In this document: positions 1-7,413 of the stretch, piece after piece | Position numbering within the stretch: the stretch's first letter is position 1 | How the letters are laid out: each line of letters opens with the position of its first letter | Origin: Verrucomicrobiota bacterium | GTDB taxonomy: Bacteria; Verrucomicrobiota; Verrucomicrobiia; Limisphaerales; CAIMTB01 | NCBI GenBank assembly: GCA_963205105.1 | Contig: CAUJJW010000144.1 | Coordinates: forward strand, 1-37,356 | Direction: 5' to 3' | DNA length: 37,356 bases | Made by a program: the position numbers and the translations under genes | Notes under the pieces: model-generated | The model's input: the letters and a program-made list of their open reading frames with translations, nothing else | What the model was told of the DNA's origin: nothing | Database searches by the model: none

Positions 1-19
1 ATCAACGAAACGATTTCAC

Positions 20-71
20 GGTTCATGGAGAGCGGCGTTGGCGCGGGCGCCATGCTCACGGACCATGAACC
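20..71. repeat. 52-bp palindrome-bounded repeat unit, copy 1
   Basis: The unit opens with GGTTCATGGAGAGCG and closes with CCATGAACC, so its two ends form a perfect 9-bp inverted repeat (20-28 with 63-71). A second unit of exactly the same length and the same ends lies at 128-179, while the interiors differ. This is the layout of a REP-like or MITE-like interspersed repeat. No reading frame of note lies here. Confidence 0.7.
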
Positions 72-127
72 TGGGGAGGCGGGCGGATTACGATTAGGAG
101 TAGGAGTACGATGACGAGGGGAAGGCA

Positions 128-179
128 GGTTCATGGAGAGCGCCCTGTTCGCAATCGACCTTCTCACCGGCCATGAACC
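128..179. repeat. 52-bp palindrome-bounded repeat unit, copy 2
   Basis: It shares the first 15 bases with copy 1 (GGTTCATGGAGAGCG) and the closing CCATGAACC at 171-179, and has the same 52-base length. The 56 bases between the copies hold a run of short TAGGAGTA-like repeats. The pair starts 108 bases apart in direct orientation. Confidence 0.7.
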
Positions 180-206
180 GGGGATTCCGGAGGGCGAGAC
201 GCCCCC

Positions 207-243
207 CCCCTCTACGGCAGGCGGGACGCCGGCCGTAGAGGGG
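207..243 (-). terminator. Hairpin downstream of the 205-aa exported protein gene
   Basis: The arms CCCCTCTACGGC (207-218) and GCCGTAGAGGGG (232-243) are perfect 12-bp complements around a 13-base loop. The hairpin lies 16 bases past the stop codon of the minus-strand gene at 260-877. There is no T-run after it, so it may be a transcript-stabilising hairpin or a dispersed repeat rather than a classical intrinsic terminator. Confidence 0.45.
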
Positions 244-259
244 CATGGGTTTCCGTTCT

Positions 260-877
260 CTATTCGGGCAATTCGGTCAGGAACAGGGTGGCTTCGTATT
301 GTCCGACCAGCCGAAGCGTGACTCGTCCGCTGTCGGATTCGCGTTCGGACGTGAACTCGATCGGCAGGGACTGGGTGCGGGACACCTTGGTCATGGGAAC
401 CTTGACGAGCGGCTCCTTGCCCTTGCTGTAAACCACGAGTTCCAGGGCGCCTTCCTTGCCCTTCCTCACGCCCAACAAGCAAAGCGGTACGCGGGTGGTA
501 TTGCCCTCGTGGGAGATACGGACCATCTGCAACTGGGATTCGTCGATGGCCGAACCGTCAGCCATGGGGGTGAGTTTCCGCAGCCACAGCTGGCCGACGG
601 GTACCACGTCGCCCTGGATGCCCTGAAGGGTGGCCGCGGACAACTTGGTCTCGGGGAGGATCAAGACGCCGTAGTCGCCATCGTGGCCGGCGACGGGGCG
701 TTTCAGATCAGAGTCCACGCGGATGGGGGCCTGGGTGGTGGAGGGTTCATGCAGGGCGGCCACGAAGGCGTACCGCATGGCCTCCTCGCGCGAGAGCATT
801 TCCTGGGCGAAACCGGGCATGGTCCAAGCGACGAGGGCGGAGGCGGTGATGACGAGAGACTTGAGTGAGGTTTTCAT
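260..877 (-). CDS. Exported protein of unknown function (205 aa)
   Basis: The first 25 residues form a Sec signal peptide: a lysine-containing start, a hydrophobic stretch, and a likely cleavage site after GFA near residue 24. The mature part is soluble with no membrane segment and I recognise no family. The ATG at 877 is preceded by a weak AGGAC. A clear ECF-type promoter motif (CTGTAAC-N15-GGCGTTA, 906-934) lies about 30 bases upstream and matches the motif before the sigma factor gene at 1673-2266. The gene is therefore probably a target of that sigma factor, an inference from shared spacing and sequence. A strong hairpin follows at 207-243. Confidence 0.75.
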   Translation of the reverse strand: MKTSLKSLVITASALVAWTMPGFAQEMLSREEAMRYAFVAALHEPSTTQAPIRVDSDLKRPVAGHDGDYGVLILPETKLSAATLQGIQGDVVPVGQLWLRKLTPMADGSAIDESQLQMVRISHEGNTTRVPLCLLGVRKGKEGALELVVYSKGKEPLVKVPMTKVSRTQSLPIEFTSERESDSGRVTLRLVGQYEATLFLTELPE

Positions 878-905
878 GATGTGGATGGTGTCCTACACCC
901 CTCGA

Positions 906-934
906 TAACGCCGCGGCCAGTGGGTGTGTTACAG
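906..934 (-). promoter_or_regulatory. Putative ECF sigma promoter for the 205-aa exported protein
   Basis: On the minus strand the site reads CTGTAAC, 15 bases, GGCGTTA, and ends 28 bases before the ATG at 877. The same two heptamers with the same 15-base spacing occur upstream of the ECF sigma factor gene (2296-2324). TGTAAC resembles the AAC-containing -35 elements of ECF promoters. No start site has been mapped. Confidence 0.55.
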
Positions 935-963
935 ACGGGCATGAATCGCGATGGCATTCGCGA

Positions 964-1377
964 TCATGGAGTGGGCAAATCTTTGCGCTCCACCTTCATG
1001 ACGTCGTGCATCAACTCGTCGCGATGCGGCTTGATGCGTTCAAAGGCCTCCTTCTGGTCCGGGGTCAACTCGGCCTCGACCTGCCCCACCAACCGATCGA
1101 TCACCACGGCGCTGCGGAGGGCAGCGTTGGAGCGGATCTCCTTCAATTCGCCGAGGGCCTGGTCGAGGTGCCGAGCGAGACGTTCGGTCTGCTCGGGGTT
1201 GGGTCGAACCACCTCCTCAAACCGCCGCGAGGCCCGTTCGTGCCAGGATTCCGGATTGGAACGCTCCTGCATCTCCTGGCGCGCAACACGATAGCCCACC
1301 AGGGCACCGCTGATGCCGGACAAAGCACCGATGCCCAGCAGGCTCGCCAGAATCACTCCATGTCGACGTGCGTTCAT
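964..1377 (-). CDS. Spy/CpxP-like membrane-anchored periplasmic protein (137 aa)
   Basis: The ATG at 1377 overlaps the stop of the preceding gene as ATGA, which is why I prefer it to upstream in-frame starts. Residues 8-26 form one N-terminal membrane anchor. The rest is charged and helical, with an LTPDQKEAFERI segment near residue 108 like the LTxxQ repeat of Spy/CpxP/heavy-metal-resistance proteins, which bind unfolded or metal-stressed proteins in the periplasm. It is the last gene of the three-gene ECF sigma operon, so a periplasmic stress sensor or modulator role is plausible. Assignment rests on the motif and context only. Confidence 0.65.
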   Translation of the reverse strand: MNARRHGVILASLLGIGALSGISGALVGYRVARQEMQERSNPESWHERASRRFEEVVRPNPEQTERLARHLDQALGELKEIRSNAALRSAVVIDRLVGQVEAELTPDQKEAFERIKPHRDELMHDVMKVERKDLPTP

Positions 1378-1676
1378 AACAACCAGAAGGCTTCGGCCAC
1401 CGCATCCTCGACCCCGGGCCTCAGGGGATGGCCCGCCTGAGGGCCGCGTGCGGCGAACAGCAGACACACCAGCACCACCACCGACGCTACAGCGACCCCG
1501 CGGGCTCCGTACCAACCCCACCAAGCCAGCGAATCCTCCCCGGCTTCGGCGTCCCTGCCCAACTCGGCGCGTCGACGCTGGATGCCCGCCCAGGACGGAG
1601 GCGATGGGTCATCGGCCCTGGGGATGGTCCGCGCCAACCGGGTGCAGGCCTTCCAACGTTCCTGGAATCCGCTCAT
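1374..1676 (-). CDS. Small single-pass membrane protein between the sigma factor and Spy-like genes
   Basis: The 100-aa product has a charged, tryptophan-containing N-terminal half and one hydrophobic segment around residues 58-76. The start overlaps the sigma factor stop (ATGA at 1673-1676) and its own stop overlaps the next start (ATGA at 1374-1377), so the three genes are translationally coupled. Membrane proteins encoded directly after ECF sigma factors are often anti-sigma factors; this one is short and shows no HExxxCxxC zinc anti-sigma motif, so that role is only a guess from position. Confidence 0.65.
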   Translation of the reverse strand: MSGFQERWKACTRLARTIPRADDPSPPSWAGIQRRRAELGRDAEAGEDSLAWWGWYGARGVAVASVVVLVCLLFAARGPQAGHPLRPGVEDAVAEAFWLL

Positions 1677-2266
1677 CGTTCACCTCGCTCATTCAGGGTT
1701 TCCGCTGCTTTCCGAAGCCGGGCTCGTGCCCTGAAGGCCCGCACCCGAACGCCTACACGCGACCATCCGGTCAGCGTGCTGACCTCCGCCGCCGATTTCT
1801 CCTCGAGATCCAGCAACGAGATGACCAGCCGATCCTCGGGCGAGAGCATGGCCAGCAGCCGCTCCACGGTGGCGCGGGCATCACTGGCATCGCCAGGAGG
1901 CGGCTCCTCGCTGCCGGAGAGGAGGTATTCCAGCCAGTCACCCTCCCCCTCGGAGAGATCGGAAAGCCGAACCTCCGGGCGTCGGCGTTCGGATCGGAGG
2001 GCATCCAGGCAGGTGCGGACCGCGAGGCGGGAGACCCAGTGTTCGAACGGGATGCCGTGGCGAGTTTCGTAACGTGAAAGCCGTTCGAACAGCCGGGCGA
2101 ACACCTCCTGAGCCAGATCTTCCACCGCCATGCGTCGAGGCAGATTGGCTCGCACAATCTTCATGACCAAAGGGTTCAGCCGAACCACCATCGCCTGCGC
2201 GGCCGTTTCATCCCCGTCCTGAACCCGTTCCAACTCGGATTCAAGGTCGGTGAGGGCTTCGCGCAT
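1673..2266 (-). CDS. ECF-family RNA polymerase sigma factor
   Basis: The 197-aa protein has the two-domain ECF layout. Region 2 spans about residues 25-95, with DLAQEVFARLF in the 2.2 position, and region 4 spans about 135-187, a helix-turn-helix from LSPEDRLVISLLDLEE to the VRVRAFRARARLRK recognition end. An acidic, proline-containing linker of about 40 residues joins them. It would bind core polymerase and direct it to a small regulon. The same promoter motif lies before this gene (2296-2324) and before the exported protein at 260-877, which suggests autoregulation plus at least one neighbouring target. The two downstream genes overlap by ATGA. Confidence 0.9.
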   Translation of the reverse strand: MREALTDLESELERVQDGDETAAQAMVVRLNPLVMKIVRANLPRRMAVEDLAQEVFARLFERLSRYETRHGIPFEHWVSRLAVRTCLDALRSERRRPEVRLSDLSEGEGDWLEYLLSGSEEPPPGDASDARATVERLLAMLSPEDRLVISLLDLEEKSAAEVSTLTGWSRVGVRVRAFRARARLRKAAETLNERGER

Positions 2267-2295
2267 GTTCGACGGATCCGGCCGTTACCCTGCTC

Positions 2296-2324
2296 TAACG
2301 CCGGAAGAGTGGCAGGCGTTACAG
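2296..2324 (-). promoter_or_regulatory. Putative autoregulatory ECF promoter of the sigma operon
   Basis: On the minus strand: CTGTAAC (2318-2324), 15 bases, GGCGTTA (2296-2302), ending 30 bases before the sigma factor ATG at 2266. It matches the site at 906-934 in both heptamers and in spacing. An overlapping inverted repeat, TAACGCC/GGCGTTA (2296-2302 and 2315-2321), is also present. Confidence 0.55.
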
Positions 2325-2352
2325 GCCGGCGACAGAAAGGTCGATGGATCGG

Positions 2353-2556
2353 TCAACCCTTGTAGCCCAGCAGGCGTGCTGGCAGCAGGAACACCGCCCG
2401 AATGAGGGCCAGCATCCCCTCCACCGCCGCCCCCAGAACCCGGAAGGGCAAGCACAGCAACCAAACGACGGGGACCAGGACCACCATCAACAGCGCCAGG
2501 GGCCAGCAGACGGCCAGAAGGATGAACCAAGCGATCACCAGGAGCAGAAATTTCAT
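2353..2556 (-). CDS. Small two-helix membrane protein (67 aa)
   Basis: I place the start at the ATG at 2556 (MKFLLLV); in-frame upstream ATGs as far as 2628 would add a charged, poorly convincing extension. The product is almost wholly hydrophobic, with a segment at about residues 2-32 and a second amphipathic one at about 38-60, ending in LLGYKG. No family is recognised. It stands alone between the sigma operon and the kinase pair. Confidence 0.55.
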   Translation of the reverse strand: MKFLLLVIAWFILLAVCWPLALLMVVLVPVVWLLCLPFRVLGAAVEGMLALIRAVFLLPARLLGYKG

Positions 2557-2682
2557 AGCAACGCGTTCTTTTGGATGGTTTTGCCGGCCCTCATCGAGTG
2601 CCGGCTTCGAGATCGATGCCTGTGTCACCCGGCCTAGGCTGCGGTTGTTGCACCGTTTTTGGGGCGTTGTTCAGGGCATCGA

Positions 2683-3477
2683 TCAGACCATGGTTTCATC
2701 CTTCAACATCGCGCTGATACGTTTCCGCAGCTCTTCCTGGACCGCGTCCACCGGCCGATCGCCATCGACCATGGTGAATTCGTACTCGGTCCGAAGCTTT
2801 CGGAACGTTTCCACAATCCGTTTCTGGTACTCGATGAAGCTCTCGAACATGTCCCGCGAAAGGCCGAGGTCCATCCCGCTCTCCCAATAGTCCAGGGCGA
2901 AGTCCTTGGCGAAATTGCGTTCGATGAGGTTCTCCGGCGACACGTGCAGGTAGAAGACGGCGTCCGGCACCAGGGCCATGCCATAGAGCTGTTTGAGCCA
3001 TTCCGGATCCATGCCGCGCACCAGATCCCGCGCCATGAGTGTGTAGATGTAACGGTCTGCCAGCACGATGTACCCCGCCCGGAGTCCAGGGAGGATGACG
3101 TTGTCCAGCTGATCCGCGAAATCGGTGGCGTAGAAGAGACTGATCGTGGTCCGGCTCAACGTGTTCCGGTGCTTGGCCTCATCGAGTTCGTCGCTGACCA
3201 GGTTCGACCGTTTCAAGCCCACCTGGCTGGTGGCGTGCCCGGTTCCCTCGAGCCAGTCCACCAACCTCGCGATCTGGGTGGAACGCCCCGAACCGTCGGC
3301 GCCTTCGATCACGATCAGCCGCCCACCCAATTCCTCCGGCTGAACCCCCGGCACGCCGTGCCCGTAGAAGCGCTTGATCGAGGGTTTCAGCACGACCACG
3401 TCCTCGCCCAGTCCGAGCGGCAGTGCTGGCGGACCCGCGTGGGCGTTCCGCGTGGTCTTGGGTTTTGATGTGGGCAT
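2683..3477 (-). CDS. Thymidylate-kinase-like P-loop protein with altered Walker A (paralogue 2)
   Basis: The 264-aa protein aligns by eye with the upstream thymidylate kinase: P-loop (58-67), the SLFYATDFADQ segment, DRYIYTLMARD, and the C-terminal GMDLGLS region. It differs in two ways. An N-terminal extension of about 50 residues precedes the fold, and the P-loop reads GADGSGRST, so the Walker A lysine is arginine (R65). Loss of that lysine usually cripples phosphoryl transfer, so this copy may be regulatory or have another substrate. Its ATG overlaps the upstream stop by one base (TGATG), so the two are coupled and could form a heterodimer. Family membership is clear; activity is uncertain. 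Confidence 0.8.
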   Translation of the reverse strand: MPTSKPKTTRNAHAGPPALPLGLGEDVVVLKPSIKRFYGHGVPGVQPEELGGRLIVIEGADGSGRSTQIARLVDWLEGTGHATSQVGLKRSNLVSDELDEAKHRNTLSRTTISLFYATDFADQLDNVILPGLRAGYIVLADRYIYTLMARDLVRGMDPEWLKQLYGMALVPDAVFYLHVSPENLIERNFAKDFALDYWESGMDLGLSRDMFESFIEYQKRIVETFRKLRTEYEFTMVDGDRPVDAVQEELRKRISAMLKDETMV

Positions 3478-4160
3478 CAGCGTCGGGGGTAGGTGAACTG
3501 GGAGGGATCGATGAACTCGTCCACCAGGCGGCGCACCAGCTGGTGCTGGCCTTCGATCGGTTTGGTCGCGTCGATGACCCGGAACGAGTATTCCGTGCTC
3601 ATCCAGAGGTATTGCTCGAACAACCGTTGCTGGAACAACCGGAAACTTTCCCGCGGATCGGGTGAAAGCCGGAGGTCCATCCCGGCTTCAAAATACTTGG
3701 GCTCCAGCCGGTCGGATCGGATTCGGCTCAGGCACAATTCAAGCGGAGCTTTGAAGAAGAAGGTCAGGTCCGCCTGGGCGGCAAAATCATAAATCCCCCG
3801 CACCCAGGGTGGAGGACAGCCGCGGACCACGTCCCGGGCGAAGGCGGTGTAGTAGTAGCGGTCCCAGAGCACGATATAGCCCGCCCTCAGCAGCGGCAGG
3901 ACCTGGCGCTCATAACGGTCGGCAAAGTCGGTCGCATGCAGCAGCGAGAAGGTGGTGGGGGTGAGCAATTCCCGGCTTCGCACCTTGGAGGTCGCGTTCT
4001 TCACGAAGTCGGAGGAGTCCCATTCGCAGTGGAAGACCTTAACCCCGCGGAACTCGAGCCAGCGCTTCAGCAGATGGATCTGCGTCGATTTCCCCGAACC
4101 GTCGATGCCCTCGAAGGCGATCATTCGCCCGCGGAAAGGGGGTGAAGCAGTGGTGCTCAT
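3477..4160 (-). CDS. tmk: Thymidylate kinase (dTMP kinase-like), paralogue 1
   Basis: The family phosphorylates dTMP to dTDP with ATP. The 227-aa protein has an intact P-loop, EGIDGSGKST (residues 17-26, K24), a DRYYYTAFARD motif (D100-R101) in the DR(Y/H) position, and basic lid residues around RIRSDR. The length is normal (about 205-230). The DR segment differs from housekeeping Tmk proteins, so this may be a Tmk-like kinase with another nucleotide substrate; a canonical tmk could lie elsewhere. The downstream gene is a paralogue coupled by a one-base overlap. Confidence 0.8.
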   Translation of the reverse strand: MSTTASPPFRGRMIAFEGIDGSGKSTQIHLLKRWLEFRGVKVFHCEWDSSDFVKNATSKVRSRELLTPTTFSLLHATDFADRYERQVLPLLRAGYIVLWDRYYYTAFARDVVRGCPPPWVRGIYDFAAQADLTFFFKAPLELCLSRIRSDRLEPKYFEAGMDLRLSPDPRESFRLFQQRLFEQYLWMSTEYSFRVIDATKPIEGQHQLVRRLVDEFIDPSQFTYPRR

Positions 4161-4218
4161 GCGCGCGACGCCAAACTAGGCCGCAACCTCGCCCGAGCCA
4201 ATCCGGATTTCCGCCGGG

Positions 4219-7200
4219 TCACTTGACCGCAACCACATCCGCGTCCACGGCGGGGGCCGGACGGGAGCGTCGGAACATGGCGGTCAGGTCATTGAAGATG
4301 CTGTAGACCAGGGGAACGACCAGCAGGGTCAGGATGGTGCTGGTGATCATGCCGCCTACGACCGCCACGCCCATGGGCCGACGGCTTTCCGCGCCGGCCC
4401 CGAACCCGATCGCGATGGGGAGAGTTCCCGCGATGGTGGAGAATGCGGTCATCAGAATGGGCCGCAGCCGGATGGCTCCGGCCTTGATCATCGCGGAGGC
4501 GCCGTCCAGGCCCTCATCCCGGAGTTGGTTGGCGAACTCGACCAGAAGAATGCCGTTCTTGGTGACCAAGCCGATGAGAAGGACCACCCCGATCTGACTG
4601 AACAGATTGATGTTCATCGCCGGGACCTGGGGCAACACCTTCCAGTGCGACAGCATGCCCACCAACCACAACCCTCCCAGGGCTCCGATGGCGGCCAAGG
4701 GCACGGTCAACATGACGGTCAGCGGATGAATGAGGCTCTCGAACTGCGAAGCCAGCACCATGAACACGATGATTAGGGCCAGGGCCACCACCCAGGCGAT
4801 TTCGTCGCCGGCATCCTTCAGATCGCGCGATTCGCCGTACCACGAGTAGATCATTCCCGGCGGCAGCTCGGTTTTGAGCATCTCTTCGACCCGCGTCACC
4901 GCGGTTCCCATGCTGACCCCGACCGGAGTGCCGGAGATGGTCGCGCTACGGAGCCGGTTGAAGCGCTCGATTCGATTGGGCGCCACCCCCACCTCCCGGG
5001 TGATCACGCTGCTCAACTGCACCAACTGCCCTGCCCCGTTACGGACGTAAAGCCGATCGAGGTCCTGCGGTGTGGAACGCGACTGCCGTTCCAATTGCGC
5101 CACCACGTCGTATTCCTTCCCGTCCCGCTTCAGTTTCGCCAGATCGAGCCCGCCAAACAGGATCTGGAGGGTTCGGGAAACGTCCTCGACCGAGACACCC
5201 AGGGACGAGGCCCGGTCCCGGTCAATGGTCAACCTCAGCTCCGGCTTGTTCACCTCAAAGGACGACTGCACGTTCTGGAGGAATCCGGAGGCCCGCAGTT
5301 TGTTGGCCAACTGCCGCGCCGCCTCATCCAGCCGGGTCAAGTCGTTCCCCTGAATCACCAACTGGAACGGCGAACTGAAGCTGCGATCGATCGCCTTCGG
5401 AATGTTGGGAATCGCGATGGCCCCCTCGACGTCCCTCATGAAGCGCGCCCGCAGACCGTCCGGGCCGCCCACGATCTCCTGAACGGAGCGGCCACGTTCG
5501 TCCTTCAGCTTGACGAACACGATCCCGCTGTTGCCCTGGCCGGGGCCTGAAAAACCAGGAGCCACCATCGCCCCGTACAATTCGATCTCTGGCGTCGTGG
5601 CCAGGATCGCCTCCATTTCCTGGAGCATCGAGTCGGTGTAGTCCGGCGTGGAACCCTCGGGGGCGACGACGAAGCAAAAGAGCCGGCCCTTGTCCTCTTC
5701 CGGCAGAAAATCGCCTTCGAGACTGGTGTAAAGCCAGACGGTGGCGGCAACCAACAAGCCGCCACCCACCGTGATGCCCAGGATGCGCGCCAGGAGACTT
5801 CGACGGAGCATGCCACCCAAAGTCCTTTCGTAGGCGCTGGAAACCGCGTGCATGCCGGCTTCGAACCACCGCACAACGCTTCCTGGCTTCTTCTCCACCT
5901 TGCGCAGGATGCGGGCCGACATCATGGGGGTCAGCGTCAGGGCGACGAACGCGGAGATCAGGACGGACCCCGCGATGGCGATGGCGAATTCCACGAAAAG
6001 CCGGCCCGTACTGCTGGTCTGGAATGCCAAGGGAACGAACACCGCCACCAGCGCGACGGTGGTGGCAATGACCGCGAAGGTGATTTCCTTCATGCCCTTG
6101 AAGGCGGCCATCATCGGCGTCTCGCCCAGCTCGATATGGCGATGGATGTTTTCCAACACCACGATGGCATCGTCGACCACCACGCCAATCGCCAGCACCA
6201 GAGCCAGCATGGTCAGGATGTTCACGGAGAACCCCAGCCAGTACATCACCACAAAGTTCGCCAGGATCGACACCGGGATGGCCACCACTGGAATCAGGGT
6301 GGCCCGGAAGTTGTGCAGGAAGACATAGATCACCACCACCACCAGGCCGAACGCGATCGCCAGCGTCTCCCAGACCTCACCGATCGCGCGATCGACGTAC
6401 ACCGACTCGTCGTAGGCGATGTTCATTTCTATACCCTCCGGCAGGGTAGGCCGGATCGCCTCCAGCTCACGCTTGATCCCCTTCGCCACCTCCACCGTGT
6501 TCGCCTTCGAGTTCTTGATCGCACCCAGGAAGATGCACGGGCGCCCGAGTTGACGCGCCCGGGTCCGTTCGTTTTCCACCCCTTCACGGGCCTCGCCGAT
6601 GTCGCGGAGCCGAACGATTCGATCGGCATCGCGTGCGATCACCAGGCGGTTGAATTCGTCGACCGTCTTCAGTTCGCCCTGGGTCTGGATGGTCATTTCG
6701 CGGTCCAGGTTTTCCACGCGACCGCTGGGCAGTTCGACGCTCTGCTGACGCAGCGCCCGTTGAACATCCAGCACGGTGACCTGGTGGGCGGCCATCTTCT
6801 GGGAATCGAGCCACAGACGCATCGCGAAGCGCTGCTCGCCACCGATGAAGATCGACGAAACCCCGGGCACAGTCTGGAGCCGATTCTTGATCTGCTTCTC
6901 CGCCAGAGTGGTCATTTCCAACGGGCTGAGCCGGCTGCTGTTCATGCCGATCCAGAGCATCGGGCGCGCATCGGCGTCCTGCTTCGCCACGATCGGTTCG
7001 AGGATGTCGTCGGGCAGTGAACCGCGGACCGACGCCACCCGGTCGCGCACATCCTGGGCGGAGAGTTCGATCGGCCGCGACAGATTGAACTCGATGGTGA
7101 TGTTGCTGACCTGCTCCCGGCTCTGGCTCGTGAGTGTTTTGATGCCTTCGACGGTGTTGATCGCGTCCTCGAGGCGCTCCGTCACTTCCGTCTCCACGAC

Positions 7201-7371
7201 GGAGGCCGCCGCACCGGGATAGATCGTGGTGACGCTGACGATCGGCGGGTCGATGTCCGGCAACTCGCGCACGGGAAGCCGCATCAGCCCGATGGCGCCG
7301 AAGAGCACCAGCGCCAGGTTCATCATCGTCGCGAAGACCGGCCGTCGGATGCAGATGTCGGGCAGTTGCAT
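4219..7371 (-). CDS. RND-family efflux pump inner-membrane subunit (AcrB/MexB-like)
   Basis: The 1050-aa length is that of HAE-1 pumps, proton-driven transporters that export drugs, dyes or other amphiphiles through a trimer. The order is standard: TM1 at about 12-30, a large periplasmic porter/docking loop to about 335, TMs 2-6 with the proton-relay pair D400-D401 in GVVVDDAIVVLENI, a second periplasmic loop, and the last TMs with the conserved lysine in the LVTKNGILLVEF segment (counterpart of AcrB K940). It lies 42 bases downstream of the adaptor gene, so pump and adaptor are probably cotranscribed. No outer-membrane TolC-like gene is adjacent, so an unlinked one would be needed. Substrate cannot be told. 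Confidence 0.93.
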   Translation of the reverse strand: MQLPDICIRRPVFATMMNLALVLFGAIGLMRLPVRELPDIDPPIVSVTTIYPGAAASVVETEVTERLEDAINTVEGIKTLTSQSREQVSNITIEFNLSRPIELSAQDVRDRVASVRGSLPDDILEPIVAKQDADARPMLWIGMNSSRLSPLEMTTLAEKQIKNRLQTVPGVSSIFIGGEQRFAMRLWLDSQKMAAHQVTVLDVQRALRQQSVELPSGRVENLDREMTIQTQGELKTVDEFNRLVIARDADRIVRLRDIGEAREGVENERTRARQLGRPCIFLGAIKNSKANTVEVAKGIKRELEAIRPTLPEGIEMNIAYDESVYVDRAIGEVWETLAIAFGLVVVVIYVFLHNFRATLIPVVAIPVSILANFVVMYWLGFSVNILTMLALVLAIGVVVDDAIVVLENIHRHIELGETPMMAAFKGMKEITFAVIATTVALVAVFVPLAFQTSSTGRLFVEFAIAIAGSVLISAFVALTLTPMMSARILRKVEKKPGSVVRWFEAGMHAVSSAYERTLGGMLRRSLLARILGITVGGGLLVAATVWLYTSLEGDFLPEEDKGRLFCFVVAPEGSTPDYTDSMLQEMEAILATTPEIELYGAMVAPGFSGPGQGNSGIVFVKLKDERGRSVQEIVGGPDGLRARFMRDVEGAIAIPNIPKAIDRSFSSPFQLVIQGNDLTRLDEAARQLANKLRASGFLQNVQSSFEVNKPELRLTIDRDRASSLGVSVEDVSRTLQILFGGLDLAKLKRDGKEYDVVAQLERQSRSTPQDLDRLYVRNGAGQLVQLSSVITREVGVAPNRIERFNRLRSATISGTPVGVSMGTAVTRVEEMLKTELPPGMIYSWYGESRDLKDAGDEIAWVVALALIIVFMVLASQFESLIHPLTVMLTVPLAAIGALGGLWLVGMLSHWKVLPQVPAMNINLFSQIGVVLLIGLVTKNGILLVEFANQLRDEGLDGASAMIKAGAIRLRPILMTAFSTIAGTLPIAIGFGAGAESRRPMGVAVVGGMITSTILTLLVVPLVYSIFNDLTAMFRRSRPAPAVDADVVAVK

Positions 7372-7413
7372 GGCGTCTGGGGGACTGGGGTCGGGGTCGC
7401 GAGTGACGAGGCC

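Noticed and set aside
245..868. Plus-strand open frame of 207 codons opposite the exported protein gene
   Set aside because: Gly/His-rich antisense shadow; the minus strand has a signal peptide, promoter motif and hairpin.
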